Shown in pieces: positions 44,389-57,001 of a DNA stretch of 64,000 nucleotides. The position numbers and the translations under genes were made by a program. Position 1 is the stretch's first letter. Each line of letters opens with the position of its first letter. A model generated the notes under the pieces. It saw only the letters and a list, made by a program, of their open reading frames with translations, had not been told where the DNA came from and did not search any database. Origin of the DNA: Erythrobasidium yunnanense. Taxonomy: Eukaryota; Basidiomycota; Cystobasidiomycetes; Erythrobasidiales; Erythrobasidiaceae. Location: NCBI GenBank assembly GCA_001600175.1, contig BCJC01000004.1:1674001-1738000 (forward strand), read 5' to 3'.

Positions 44389-47252
44389 TCATATCCTTCC
44401 AAAGCTCGTCTCGCTCTCCACCTCTTCTCCATACTGCGCTTCGTCATTGTCGCTTCCAAAGACACCTCCGGGAACACGACCGTTGTTCCTCTTGCCGAGA
44501 CGTAGCTGCCCAGTAGATAAGCGTCTTCGTAGCGTCTTCTCTGTTGGGCCTCTTCTGCCTACGGAGACGCCTGGTCCCGCACTTCTGGCATCGTCGTTCC
44601 TCTCGTTGTCCGAATTCAGATTGGCGAAATCGAACGCTCTAGGCTCTGTAGATGGTGTCGCCATCGGACTTCCATGATCTGACGATGACAGTCCCAATCT
44701 CGATATGATCTGCTTTCGCCTTTTCCTGGCTGATCCTGCAAGGTTGCTTGGCGATGAAGCAGGCGCGGAAGCAGCTCGTCTCGATCTGTCATTGTACTTC
44801 GCTCTTCTGTTATCTTCCTCATCATCGATGTCGTTATTTGTCTCATCATTATCGGGTAGCGGAGCATTCGCTTCTGGTCCACCGAGATCGATATCTGATT
44901 CCGAATCATCCGAACTATCTGTCGCGTTCTGATTGATCTGAGCTGAAGATGAGGTGTTATAGCCTGCAGCAGCTTGTTTGCTTTGCGCATGCTGTGCTCG
45001 ACACTCGGCACGGCCTGCAGCAATTTGGCGCTCAATCCGCATCCGGTTCTCAATCATATGCAGCTATAGAGCGGTCAGCATGCGTAATACACACGTGATA
45101 TGCTGACATACCTTTGGCCAGGTCACTAGCTGTCCGACCTGCAGCATACGTGCCAATTCTGCATCGTCTGGATCGCTTAGAAGACGGGTCCAATCGCGCA
45201 GTCTTGACCTCGGCCAGATAGTGACTGAACCTTCAAATTTCTGCAGGAATACGCCAGACCAGTTCTGGCCCATAAGTTCCGGCATGAGCTCCAGGTCCCG
45301 TATCACCTATAAGCAGCTTGAATCAGTCTAACTTGCGGACTAGAGCCTGCTTGTCTTACTCTGAAGTTCTTGGTGAGATCTAGTTTGAGGAACTGGATAG
45401 TATCGGGATCAGTGTCTCATCGATAGGCTAGGCGGATTTGGCAGCCTACTTGTTCTGCTGCAGAAAGGAAGAAGCCGCCTCTCCAGCCTTTACCTTTTCT
45501 ATGTGAGACAGGTTTGCCGGGAGCCCCTCGAGGTTGGAAGACTGCAACGGCATAAGCCTTTGTCAATCTCCAGAGAGGCCCTGCCACTCACAAAACAGAT
45601 GGATATGCGGGTTGACTTGACTGATGATGCTGTATGTAACGTTGAAGAAGAGATGCAGAGATTGCAGAGGTATATCGACACGAAGACTTCCGTCTTTATG
45701 TCGGCCTTGGAACTGCCACGGCTTGACGTTGCCGTAGCGATCTTTGGTCATGAGCACGACGGGGTTGAGAATGCCAGGTACTGCCGCTGAAGCTATGATG
45801 GCTGTAAGGATGAGGCAGTTCGGTGCCGTATGCACATTTAGCAGCTTTGTTGGTGAGTGGGTATCGTAGGGAATCACGGAAACGTTCAGTATCCTGTGCT
45901 AGCATTAGTCGGGCTTGAGCTAGCAATGTACGATATGCACACCTTCCGGTGCGCTCATACGCCTCCTTGAACGTCATGCTTCCATTCGTGAAGAAGCTAC
46001 TCTTTCTAGCCCACTGAGCAGCGTCGAAGCGGGCACCTGTCTTCCACAGCCTCTTCATCCAGACTGATATTGGCTCTTCGCATGCTGTAATCTTCTCAGC
46101 TAGTTCCGGGATGAGCAGTCTGCGCAGCTCTTCATCCGTATGCGTGCACACAAAGGCTGCAACTAGTGCGCCAGCTGAGGTGCCAGTAATGACCTTGGCT
46201 GAGAAGGTAATTAGTCAATGACTCACACGAGGATACTGAGGTGCTCACGCAGCAAGTTGGCATCGAGCATAGCTCGCACAACTCCGAAATGGTAGTAGCC
46301 GAAGCTTGCACCTCCACTTAGGCAAAGCGCTGTTGAGCCATTGTTCTTGGTCACATAGCGGAAGAACTTGATCTTCTGCTCGGGACTCAGATCGTTGGTC
46401 TTGCGAATATACTCCAGGGAGTGCTCGACTGATCGGGAAAGGTCAGATTACTTTGTCTCACAAGGAGAGCTCATTGATTTACCCTCCGAGATGTAGTCTC
46501 GTATCCTGTCTTTTGTTCCAAAGTATGTCTCACTGTAAACCCGTGCGCTTTCGATACCAGCAAAGTTGCTTCTGAGGCAGACTTCGAGCACTGCACAAAC
46601 GCCATCTGTATCGCCGCCCTCCCTCATCTCTTTGAGACTTTCCGTGACTCTGCGAACCAGGCCAGAGTCGTAATATGCATTGGCAGGCGTGCGTTTCCAT
46701 GCTTCGTATCCGAGCACTGGGGTGATTTGTTTTAGACAGACCTCGAAGTGCTGGGCGGTATTACTTACGTTCATCTAATTGTATCGCAGTCTCCTTCCAC
46801 TCAGTATACGACTTGGAACGGCGAAGCTTGAGCCGGAGCTGCCCAATATCCCCTCGCCAGCCAGAGAAGAGCTCAATGATGTTGACGAGTTGGCGAACAA
46901 GTATGTATGCCAGGAACTCGAGAGTGATGAGGGTAAAGACCAAGACGAGAAGCGGCCATCGCGAAACATGGTAAGCCCATCCTTCGCGAGTAATGTCTCT
47001 GCGCTTCTTGGAGCTTCGCCGGACCTTTTCGCGGATAGGTGCAAAGTCATTGACACTACTGATGTATTCTACGGCCTGCGCATCTGCTTCTTCCAAAGCC
47101 CTGCGAAAGGTGTTGATTGTGTCCTCTTCGGCATATTCCTTGTCGAATTCGGGCGGGCGTTCGCGCTGTAGCGAGAGTGTACTCTCGCGTATAGGCGAGT
47201 CTATCGGTGTGTCAAATCGCACTTTTGGTCCGGACTTCCATGGCAGGCGCAT
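44389..47252 (-). CDS. Patatin-type triacylglycerol lipase (TGL4/TGL5/SDP1 group)
   Basis: Lipid-droplet lipase or acyltransferase of the DUF3336-patatin group. The N-terminal part has one hydrophobic segment (WPLLVLVFTLITLEFLAYIL) and the DUF3336 region with GLVRRVTESLKEMREGGD. The patatin domain has the oxyanion loop LCLSGGASFGYYHFGVV, the nucleophile motif VITGTSAGALVAAFV (GxSxG), and the second catalytic motif KDGSLRVDIPLQSL (Asp of the dyad). NVTYSIISQVNPHIHLF is typical of Tgl3/4/5. The long C-terminal tail is acidic and disordered (DSSDDSESDIDLGG, DETNNDIDDEEDN) with many Ser/Arg sites and probably regulatory. Roughly eight short introns are present. It is closer to TGL4/5 than TGL3, but which one I cannot say. 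Confidence 0.88.
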
Positions 47253-47588
47253 TGGCTGATGTCAGAGGGATGGTTTGGCAAACTGGTCGGTAAAGTGCCT
47301 ATGAACATAAATCGATTACGGGAGTGTTTAGAAGCTAACTGGGATACACTTGAGAAGGTAGATTAGGGATCAATTAACGGAAAAGCTAACGAGCGTAGAC
47401 TGCCAAAGAGCACCGACTACCGATACTCGATATTGCCTCACACCTTGTAAAGTCGATGCAACTAAATACTCTCCACTTAAAAAGAATCATTTGCTTTGCC
47501 AAAGAACCAATGCCAACTACCGCTGGGAAGATACCGCTGCTGAAGATGGCTTTGTTTTCGAGACCAGGCCATGATATTATCGCTTGAC
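47253..47588. other. Spacer upstream of the patatin lipase gene
   Basis: About 335 bp between a minus-strand start and a minus-strand stop. It should contain the lipase promoter. No other feature is seen. Confidence 0.5.
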
Positions 47589-50113
47589 TTATACCTTGGC
47601 GTCTCGATTGTATTGCTGGTTGATCTCCTCGGCTGTGCCAGCCTCTTCAAACTTGTAGAGAGGCTCGAGTCTGGCGTTCTTATTTTGCTTCACGTAGCGC
47701 GAAAACCAGTATGGAAGCGCTACTTTAGTGTTGTATTTGATGAATACACCCGTGGGCACTGAGAAGATTTGGTCCTACAAAGAAGAATTAGCGTTGAGAC
47801 CGTCCCGGGCGCCTGGAGATCAAACTTACGAGCTCCTCAAGCGTTCTCTGCTTTGTCTCGGGCATGAAGAGGAAGATGAGCACGAAAGCAGTAACGTTAA
47901 GTCCAGCGTAGAACCCGAAGGCACCGACTTGTGTCATCGCCAGAGCCATTCTTGGGTAGGTGATCGACAGAACAGCCGCGAAGCCCAGGCAAACGGTAAC
48001 AGCCCAGGCCATACCGACCTCACGGTGCGATAGAGGGAAGACCTCCGCCGAATAGGTGAAGGGAACGGGACCTAAAAATCAAAGATCACGGTTAGAGCAG
48101 TCTTTCCGGAAGCATGTCAGGCATCCACACCTTCTCCTGGCGAATAGAACGCTGCGAAGATATAGATGAAGGCTGTTGGATGTATGCTAGTTAGTCACAG
48201 GACACTTGAAAAATAACAATCGTTACCCACTGGCAGTGACTGCAAGTCGAGTATTTGCATTCTCCCTGGGAATGAGGAATCCGAAGCCTGCGACCAGGAG
48301 AGACCAGGCCATGTTGGGGAAAGTGAAGAGTAGAAGAGTTCTTCGTCCATAAGTATCGATTGTGAAGAGAGCCTGAGATTGGTCGATTCAGCCCGATGAG
48401 CCAATGAAGCGTCAAATCTGAAGAGACATACCGGAATAGCAAACGTGAAGTTGACTGCCCCGAATCCAAGCGAGGCGTAGAGAGCCTGTCGGTTCGTTTG
48501 GCCAGCATCAACGAAGATTGAGGACGAGTAGAAGGCCTGTTTCGGAAAACAAAAAGTCAGTTGCGGTCCAGATTCAAGCAATGCGACATCAAACAGACGA
48601 TAATGTTGATACCACACATCTGCTGAGCCAACATGACGACAGAGGCGGCGACTGTAGCTCTGCGAACGCGGGGAATCGTGAAAAGCTGAATGAAGCGCTT
48701 GGCTGGAAGAGCGGAGACGTTAGTATACGCTGCGTAGTGCAGGTAGAGGGTAAAGAATGCTTACGGTACGAGTCTCCGTGCATTACGCTCTGTTCAATCT
48801 GGAGTTGTACGTGTACGTAATAGAGATCGCGAGCAGCCTGGAGGGGGGAGTGACGCAATCTGACAAGGGATTGGAAGGCCTTGGGGTATCTGTTCTTCTT
48901 CATGAGCCATCTGGGACTCTGCGAGCGGTAACATCTTAGCGACAGCGCAGTGGAAATATAGCCGATCGCCCTACCTCTGGAACCAAGAAGATGAACAAGA
49001 GGGGTACAGCAGGAATGAACGCAGATCCCAGCTGGTATCGCCACTGCACTGGCTCGGGGAAAGACAGACAAACGACATTTGCAGCTGTTCCAAGGAAAAT
49101 ACCGAAAGCCGTCCACATTTGCCTGGGCAAGCATGCAGGTCAGTCTTCAGGCTCGAGGAATTGAGATACCGGATCGCTCACCAAGTCATTACGAGCGCTC
49201 CTCTGATGTTCGCAGGTGCATTTTCGGCCGCTAAGATGGGTACGGTTGATCCCTTTGCTCCCATACCGATACCAAGGACGAGTCTGACGGCCATCAAAGA
49301 CTGCCAGGAGTGCGTAAAAGCGGATGCGATGGGGGTTACAAGGAGGATGACAGCCGTGATGAAGATGACGCCTCTTCTTCCGAAAAAGCGGTTGAGAGGG
49401 TCGGACAGCCAGCAACCTAGACCAGCAGAAGCAATATAAGGTGCTGCATTGACAGCTCCGATTCTCCAGGTGTCAAGCGCGGTACCGTTGCCGATACCGA
49501 ACTCATTCGGGAAGGACAAGTTGGCACCGTTAGATCCAGTTTGATCCCATCCTTGTACTGCAGCGCCGATGGAGCACAAGATGATCGTCAAGTAAAGCGT
49601 AGCTGGGTGGCTCCATCTGTGTTTATGCTCTCGGTCGATGATTTGCTTCTCTTCGGCGCTAAGCTCGGGCATAGAGTCATAGGCAAGCTAGTTGGTGGAA
49701 GGTCACGAGAAGGGCAGTGTCAGCTTCCTTATCACTCGATGAGCGCTTATACACGCTAGATCGAGGCCTACTAACCGGGTTCTGAGCCAGAATCGCACCC
49801 TTCTTCAGCATGGGCAGATGCTCCGTGAGATCCTTCTGTCTTGCGAACTCCTCTACATCAGCCATGAGCGTGTTGCGGGGAATGCCAGCCAAAGGATTGC
49901 GCAATCGAGCTGAGACCTGGATTTCGGGCATCGGGCATCATCAGAATGGGCTTTGGGTCAGAGGACGTGGGCAACACTACTGCGTACATTGTTGTTGAGG
50001 TCAATCTCTCTTGTGGTGACATGCTCGAGGTTTCCACCGGCTGTTCCATGGCCGAACTTCTCAGCCTCGTCATGACCGTTCTTGTCGTACATGGCTCTGT
50101 TTGCGGCAGCCAT
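47589..50113 (-). CDS. MFS sugar porter with long cytosolic N-terminus
   Basis: Major facilitator superfamily, sugar-porter family, plasma membrane. It starts [21 protein letters not shown] cytosolic lead of about 100 residues with [20 protein letters not shown] and [11 protein letters not shown] is typical of one fungal subgroup. The first helix has [20 protein letters not shown] followed by [15 protein letters not shown]. Later signatures are [61 protein letters not shown] and [12 protein letters not shown]. The C-terminus [17 protein letters not shown] is a soluble tail ending at 47589. Seven or more introns. The subgroup usually carries hexoses or pentoses in fungi, but the substrate is not predictable here. 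Confidence 0.88.
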
Positions 50114-50777
50114 GATCGTTCACTTGTCCTTTCGAAGTATCAGGACTGATTGAAAGAAAAGAGAAGAGGAGAAGTCGCTCAAATCGCAAATTTGAATTTG
50201 AAATTGCTGGAGATCTGGGAGGAGCGCAGTGATGTAGCTCAGGCGTGCCCCGCAATTGCAGAGCGCGCTAATGGGAGTTCCATGTGCTACATCCCCAGAT
50301 TGTGGATTTGCCGGAGTGGCGTGTTTAGCTATAAATAGACCTGTCAGCCCCGGTAGAAACCTGGGGTAAATTGAGCAGTGAGGATCGCCAGCTGGAGCTG
50401 GAGAAGGAATTTGGAGGATCAGAAGCTATGTTCGAAGCCATCGAGGCGCGTTGGGCAGCTTGCACCGTCCTTCGAGCGGTAGACACAGTCGCAGGCAGGT
50501 CAGGCAGCCTTGCTTCGGCAGGCATAGCGCATGACGTCTTGCCTAATTCCCACTATGTGTGCCGAACTCTTATCATTATTGCTTGTCAGACTTATACTTT
50601 ACTCTTGAGATTGTTATCTTGGCATCGCTAGTCAGATATCCTAGTCATCAGATCCAAATGGTGTCCTGTTTCCTCAAATCGTCGCCGAATCTGATGGCGA
50701 CCTCTCTGGCAAGCTTTAGCATGTTAGATAGATCGAAGAAGACGAGCACATACCGACAAGTACAGCAGCGATGTCCC
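50114..50777. other. Spacer between the sugar porter and IPK1
   Basis: About 665 bp holding the sugar-porter promoter and the 3' UTR of IPK1. Short frames at 50371-50631 (+) and 50325-50525 (-) overlap each other and have no homology I recognise. Confidence 0.4.
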
Positions 50778-52194
50778 TCAGACTGAACAAGGCCTACCGT
50801 GACCGCCTTCCGCCATAAATGTGCTGTAGGATTCTCTGATTGCCCGATCAAGTTTGGCCCATTTCTCCATTCTATCCATGCTCTTGACATCGCAATCAAC
50901 AAGGTACGCCGCTACATCCAGAGTTCCCGAAGACGGCTCGTTCGCTGAATTACGGATCCTGACAAACATCGAGCAATCCTTAAAGGTTGCCGATAGGAGG
51001 TACGCGATGAGCAGATCTCTTGTTGAGGCACCAGCATCCAGATCAGATTGCCCAGCAATGATCTTTGCGGCCCAATTTGACACGAAAGCCTGAAACTCAG
51101 AAATCGTGACAGGCCCTCCCAGCTGCTGCATGCTTGTCTGGTCCAGATTCTGTAGATCAACGTTCTCGCGCTGGCGAACTATCTCTTCTAGACCTTCGAT
51201 ATCTAGCGGGTCAAGAGATCCCTGAAGAAGCTTCAAGCGCTTTACGACCAAACTTGAGGTGATGAAGGGGACCAGTAGACTCGATAGCTGTTCTGCCATG
51301 TCTCCGTCGCCCTGTTGGAGAAGTTCGATCCGGCTGACCTGTAGGCCCAATCAGGGTCAGCATACTGGGGGTTTACGCAACCATTAACGACAACCTCACC
51401 TCAACAGGAGTGAGCATCTTGCCGTTCCAAAATAGTTTCAGATTGTTGCCTTTGCCTCCACTCGCTTGCCAGCTATTCACCAATGCATGAATAGCTCTCC
51501 GGACGCGATCCGGCTGACCAGAATACAGATCCAATGGGCAGTAATCTTCAGCAAGACTATGAGCAACTTCCTTGCCGGTTCGCCTATGGATCTGGTGCAG
51601 GCAGAATCTGCAATGCTGCGTCTTGATGTCGCGACTTGCATCTGATAAATAGTCTGGACGCGGTAGGAATCCCCATTTGGGCTGCAAGGGAGACTCAGTA
51701 TGCTATCATGATGCTTACGAACAAAATCTCTCGCGCACCTTGATCTCCACACTGAATTGCTGCACGTTGCTCTTCTCAGTCTTTGGAGAACCGACCAGAT
51801 TCTCAGCTTGCACGACATAGCCTCGCATGATGTCGATGCCATCCACGGCTCTTCTTGCAGCGGGTCGCACATGCTCAACGTGGTCCGACATGCTCTGCAG
51901 CCAGCCAGATTCGACGGGCAAGGACACGAGTTTGGGCGTTGCATGAGGCGGGAGGAGAGGGATCACTACTCTGTCTGTGAATGCTACAGACGCATCTTCT
52001 TCCATTAAGACCGCTCTTGCGCCAGAATTACTGCTGGATCCATGGGAATCGTTGGCCTGCCTGCTCGTCTTGCGAATCCGAAGAACCGTTCCATCCAAGC
52101 TATTATCGCGAGGGCCTGCATAAGCTACGACCAAGTTGGCACCTCCTTCAGCGACATATGTCCACCTCGAAGCTTCGCCAAGACTCGATGACAT
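50778..52194 (-). CDS. IPK1: Inositol-pentakisphosphate 2-kinase (Ipk1)
   Basis: Makes InsP6 from InsP5, in the nucleus in fungi. It starts MSSSLGEASRWTYVAEGGAN with the nucleotide-binding strand-loop WTYVAEGGANLVVAY and LDGTVLRIRKTS. The family signature FSVEIKPKWGFLP is formed across an intron. The Cys-rich HCRFCLHQIHRR segment follows, as in other Ipk1 proteins. Later parts are DYCPLDLYSGQPDRVRRAIH and NLKLFWNGKMLTPVE, then GASTRDLLIAYLLSATFKDC and YLVDCDVKSMDRMEKWAKLD with the late conserved Asp region. Three or more introns. The stop at 50778 follows MAEGGHGRPCSV; a further open block at 50648-50902 could be an alternative end, but no splice phase worked. Confidence 0.85.
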
Positions 52195-52656
52195 TTGTGC
52201 CAACAAGGACAAGCCCTAGCAGAACCGTCATGATGACTTTCCGGGGTAGATCATCTACAGACGTGAATACGTAATGCTGGACACGCGGCTATTCAGCTGC
52301 CAGCAACCGGTCATCACTCCTCCATGATGATTTCCTTGGCACCTAAATCTCGAGCTAATTTTCGTCTGTTCGCAGACAAGTATGTATCGCAGCGGAACAC
52401 ACTGTTCAATCACTACCGCTGTGATTTTGGAGTCGGCTCCCTTATCTAGTCGATACGTTTTTTTTCCCTCCACCAAGCCAACCTTTCAAGGCTTGCCTTT
52501 CTCCCCTTGAACGGTCTCCCGATGTGCATTGAAGCTCTACTCTGCACAAAGCCAGCGTCAGTTGTCGCGTTGTCGCGCTGTCTGCTCTAGCACGACAAGC
52601 CCGGCAGCGCGCGCCGCAGATAGAGCAAATCCTCCCCATCGCTGCACTCGTATAAG
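52195..52656. promoter_or_regulatory. Divergent spacer upstream of IPK1 and a paralog gene
   Basis: About 460 bp between divergent starts. No named motif. A T8 tract occurs near 52459. Confidence 0.4.
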
Positions 52657-53772
52657 ATGGCGCATTCAGTACGCTACGATGATGACAAGAAGGACTACGA
52701 CCGTCGTTTGTCGATAGCGTCAAGTGCCTCGACCAGATCGGTTGCATCGCATGCTTCAAAAGCCAGCTGGGTGTCCACTAGTGACATCTCGATCTACCGA
52801 GAAGCTTCAGCTCCCGTTTCAAGACGCAGTACTCCAAGCACTTCCAGGCGACCATCAGCGGACACCACCGCCTCAGCGACCAAGCAGTCCCATCGGCGAA
52901 CGTCTTTGTTCGCGGCTATGAGCGCCTACCAGAACTCTTCCCCCGTTACGATTACACAATCCTATCGTAAGCATCGAACTAAGGCGTATCACTCCCGAGG
53001 AAATCAACCACTACAACCTCCATAACGCCAAGTCTGGCATGCATCTCTACAAGAATGGTATGCTGTCATCGGACATTGCACCCGACGCACATCACGAGCA
53101 AGGATCTGATCTGTTGCCGAAGTCAGCCTCACTCTTTATGGTAGATTTCACCATCAGAAGATCAACCGCGTATTGACCCGCAGTATCAGACTTTCACATT
53201 GTGACGGCTCATCACAAAATGCCCTGGTCGTCCTCAAGGCGAGCCAGTTGCAGCTGATTACCCAAGTGCGAGTCAAGCTAACGGAGTCTTTCCAGTTAGA
53301 TTCTGCCAGCTTCCCCTACGGTCTGCGAGAGCCCTACGCCTCGCATGCGGATCTATCCGTCAGATGGGACGCAACGGATCCATCACAAGATATAAGCAAA
53401 GCATACGTGATCTTCTTCATTCATAAATGGGGGACAAGCTTCGACATGACCGTGAAAGGCCGGAAGTCGGGATCAACTCGCCCGACAACCTTCTCTCTTT
53501 GGACTGGGCAGCTCAAGGAGAAAGTCATCCCTGAGACCTTCGAGCAATTGGATCAACAAGGCAGAGAACGGTGGCTAGGCCCAAAGAAGCGCATAGGGAA
53601 TGACGAAGTCTACCGGGATTGGCTTGTTACCGATATCACCCTCGAATACGATGGCACCGTCAGGGGTGCTGTGCTGAAGCGCATAAGAGGTCCCACTACT
53701 GTAGCGCTTCCACCTCCTCCCGCTCCACCAACTATGAACCTGCGTACGGCCGAGGAACCGAAAAAGTCGTAG
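52657..53772 (+). pseudogene. Unrecognised family, copy A; reading frame broken
   Basis: I do not recognise the family. It starts MAHSVRYDDDKKDYDRRLSI with a Ser-rich lead containing DISIYREASAPVSRRSTP. The paralog block then continues in another frame from about 52920 (IVSIELRRITPEE, SLFMVDFTIRRSTAY) to a stop at about 53155. The rest continues in a third frame from 53176 (RSIRLSHCDG, SFPYGLREPYASHADLSV, GNDEVYRDWLVTDITLEY) to 53772. Compared with its neighbour at 54186-55306, at least the break at about 53155-53165 cannot be an intron, because the paralog has matching sequence on both sides with no room for one. The first break might be an intron with a weak donor. This may be a decaying gene or base errors in the assembly. 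Confidence 0.6.
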
Positions 53773-54185
53773 TCGAGGAGTAAATTTGGATTCTAGGCAA
53801 CAAGGACTGTCCTGTGAAGGTTGATCTTATTGTCTGTCGTCTCACTTATTCTGCTACAACCTCGATGATTGGGCAGAGATCGCGTGCATTCATTCACGTT
53901 TAGAGCAGTGCCGTCAGGTCGTGCATAATGCCGGCAACTGACTTGTCTTCTGCAGGACTGCAGCAGCTAGCTCACCCTGAAGCTTTTCGATTGTTCGAAT
54001 AAGGGTTGGATCCGTGCCAATACATTACCTTTCTTTTGGAAACACGACTAAGGGTATACTGATATGCTGACCTACTCTCACAATACTTGTATGCCCCTCC
54101 GCTGCTACTTGGCTTCTCACCCATCTGACCACCTCAGTCACAACTCCGGCAATTCGACGCGTACTACAGCTAAACCATCACAACG
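53773..54185. other. Spacer between tandem paralogs
   Basis: About 410 bp. It should carry the promoter of the second copy. No repeat shared by the two flanks was noticed by eye. Confidence 0.45.
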
Positions 54186-55306
54186 ATGACTTCATCAGAC
54201 GACAAAAAAGGCGCTCGCATCGGTGTACGCAGCTTATCTACGTGTTCGAGTTCTTCAAGTATATCAACAGCCAGCTCGGTCCTTCCCAGCAATATATCTC
54301 TCTACGATGTCAACTTCGACCTTCGAACACCGGGACGTACGCCTGCTGGTTCTAGGCGTGCTTCCGAGTTGAAAGGTCAAGGAGGCGAGAGCGGACGACC
54401 GCGTCTGGCCTCGACGGTTTCGTGGGCTGGAGGACCTTCTGGAGATGCAGAGACGATCCGTTCCTCGAGAATCATTGATGTGACTCTGAGGCGCATAGGA
54501 CCCAAAGACAAAGCAGTCTACAAGAGATATACGTACTTCAAGGAAAGACCGAAAGGAGACTATGTGGGAAGGGAACTCAGTACTCCAAGTTTTCTGCCAG
54601 TCTCAGTTTGGGACTTTATGATCGACTTCACCATCAAGAGATCTACCGGCGATATGCAGCGCAGCATAAGTCTCGCCCATTGCCGTGTCTGTACGGCGAC
54701 GAGGATATTCTGGCTGTTCTCCGACGATCTCAAATGAAATTGAGCCAAGCAGAACAGATCAAACTGCCTTTAGGCATCAAGCTGGACCAAGTTAGATTCT
54801 CATTTGGGCTTCAGCAATCCCACGCCTATGCCGCTGTCCTGTCTGTCGAAGAAAAGACAGTGGATCCTGCACAGAATGTTGACAAAGCCTACATCGTCAA
54901 CTTCGCCTTCACTAAATACTCTGTAGAGGATTTCCGTCTGGATAAGATTCGCATTCAAGGGCACACTACGCGATCGCAAACCAAGGATGCCGAGTTTCGC
55001 CCTGACGCTCTCCATCTTGCAGCTTTGGATTCGATCTCGAAGAAACTGGTCAACATGAGCGAATCAGACAGAAGCATCTGGCTTGGCGACAAGAGAAAGA
55101 GAGGACAAACTGAGGTCTACGCCGATTGGATCATCAGGGATATGACCTTCACTTATTCTGGTGCCGTACTTGGAGGCGAAGTAGTGCGCGTCAAACCTTT
55201 GGCGAAACGTGTAGTACCCTTGCTGAATCTGCAAGAAGAAGCTCCTGGTCAGGTCAAGAGGAAGAAGAAGCAGCGCGGCCTGTTCAGTAAGCATTCAGAG
55301 AGATAG
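54186..55306 (+). pseudogene. Unrecognised family, copy B; frame shift in the middle
   Basis: Tandem paralog of 52657-53772. One frame runs MTSSDDKKGARIGVRS to RSISLAHC (to about 54680) and holds NISLYDVNFDLRTPGRTP, IIDVTLRRIGPKD and DFMIDFTIKRSTGDMQ. The second frame runs from about 54692 (YGDEDILAVLRRSQMKLSQ) to GLFSKHSER and stop at 55306, with VRFSFGLQQSHAYAAVLSV, VDKAYIVNFAF and QTEVYADWIIRDMTFTYSG. Between the frames lie about 8 extra bases against copy A. There is no room for a normal intron. Either the gene is broken, the base calls are wrong, or the shift is bypassed in the cell. The two blocks are otherwise well kept, which argues for recent damage or an error. Confidence 0.6.
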
Positions 55307-55567
55307 AGGGTTGACACTTGATAAGCGAGGGCGGCGAGCGAGACAGCGAGTGTAGCCACTTTTGGTCTCCGAATGTTTGCATCAGAACAGAGACTATCCT
55401 CAGAGTAAAGTTGTTCATACCTGACCCGGTGCTGACAGATTTGCGCGTTAGTGAGTCTCAACGAGTTTTGTCTAGAAGGGTACGACAGTGCTTTCGGATA
55501 TGAAGACAGAGAGAAATTCGCATAGTTAGGGCTCCGGACGGATCGCCAGTTGTCATGCTGGAACAGC

Positions 55568-57001
55568 TCAATCAAGGCTTTCTGCCCCAATCTTGGGTGC
55601 GATCCTCCCTCTAGGCTTCGCTTTCCCCTTGATCGCTTTCTGATTGCCTGAACCTGAAGCGCCTCCACCTCCGCCGCCTCCAAATAGGCTGCTCATCAAG
55701 TCGCCTAGTATATTTGGACCTCCTGATCCTGCTGGCTTGATGTCAAAGTACATCTCTCCGATGATCCCGAGAGACTGTGAACAACAAAATCTTAAGCCGA
55801 CAGGCGACCTTGAGTAGGATTTCAACGCACCTCTTTCACTTCAGGCTCTTTCAGCCAAGGTACTTCCCTCTCATACTTCTGCAATAAGTGCTGCCAAGCC
55901 TGTTTTCCAGGATAGACGGTCTGCATCTGATTCCCTCCGTTGTTTCCCGGCCTTCGCACGCTCTGTTCCGCTAGGCCTATCTCGCACGTCTTGACGACTA
56001 ATTGTAGGAAGTTCAAGGACTGGATCTTGCTGATTGTAAGTTGCTCTTCCTTGTCGTTCGACGAAGATGAGGATGAAGCAGCGGACGAAGAGGGGACCTG
56101 CTCGATGATGAGGGAAGGGTTCGCAGCTGTGGATAGCTTGATGAATGACTCCAGGAATACATTCGCACAGGCTATCGAGTAGCCTTCGAGGAACGATAAC
56201 ACGCCTCGGGCGGCATATCTACCCAAAGTTGACGCTGAAGCAGAAGAAGATGGATCGGTCTTGAACCAGTCGAAGAGCAGAACGCAGAGTGCTTTTGCGG
56301 AATCGCGGGTCTGGGCAGCTAAAAAATGATGCTCGGCGCCTACGAAGTCGCGGTCTGGAAGAGCCAAGAAGCCAACGCTTAGATCTGCTGAGAATGATAG
56401 AGTTGCATCGGAACATACCTCTGTACAAGACTTGACCGATATAGGCGTGCAATGCTGCGTCACCTGCTGGCGTCTCGGGATTGCTGGCAGTCCACCTGTG
56501 GGTATCTCTCGTCAGCTAGATTCACTACAGAGCTAGAGGCACTGTAGGCTAGTATGAGATGCAGTCCACTCACGCGCACGCCTGGTCGACGATAGGTTTC
56601 CTCCATTTGCCTGCATTGCCCACGAGTGCGATAAGGTGTTGTATCTTGCTTCTATTATCTCCCTCCGAGCATTTAACACCTCTGCTCTTCCATGTATCTA
56701 TGAGATACAGCGCGAGGTCTGAACCACCTCCGAACTCTCCCTTTTCCAACAGCGCTTTCGAGCCTTCGTACAATAGCTCTACGGCGTCTTTGGCACCCTC
56801 ATCAAAAGGTAAGGCTACTTCTGTGGATGATGAAGAGGAGGATACAGCGGCTGCTTTGCTGGATGAGGTCCCAAACGATGAAGGCGCAGGCGTCTTTAGC
56901 AGACGTGAAGCCGTCGTCCGATATTTCTGATGGGCGCCGTAGAGCTCATTGTCTCGTAGCAAGTTGTTCAGAATCACTCGCGTCCGCTTGTCAATGGCCA
57001 T
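55568..57001 (-). CDS. GET4: Get4-like protein (tail-anchored protein insertion)
   Basis: Cytosolic partner of Get5/Sgt2 that hands tail-anchored proteins to Get3. The first exon starts MAIDKRTRVILNNLLRDNEL and has YEGSKALLEKGEFGGGSDLA, then LYLIDTWKSRGVK, the helical repeat typical of Get4. It continues TPAGDAALHAYIGQVLYR and DFVGAEHHFLAAQTRDSAKA, then YAARGVLSFLEGYSIACANV. The later part has SLNFLQLVVKTCEIGLAEQ and AWQHLLQKYEREVPWLKEPE. The end has IGEMYFDIKPAG and a Gly-rich stretch ending IGAESLD. A Ser-rich insert (SSSAASSSSSSNDKEEQ) is specific to this protein. About four exons. The order of blocks and the ExYF/D motif near the end support the call. Confidence 0.85.

Noticed and set aside
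44196-44477. Minus-strand 93-codon frame near the lipase 3' end
   Set aside because: It overlaps the acidic tail of the lipase in another frame and runs into the spacer; no motif.
50325-50631. Overlapping small frames on both strands
   Set aside because: They compete with each other, the plus one lacks an ATG start, and neither shows a known motif.
52657-53025. First frame of paralog copy A as a complete 122-residue gene
   Set aside because: The matching blocks of copy B continue past its stop in other frames, so it is a piece of a larger gene.
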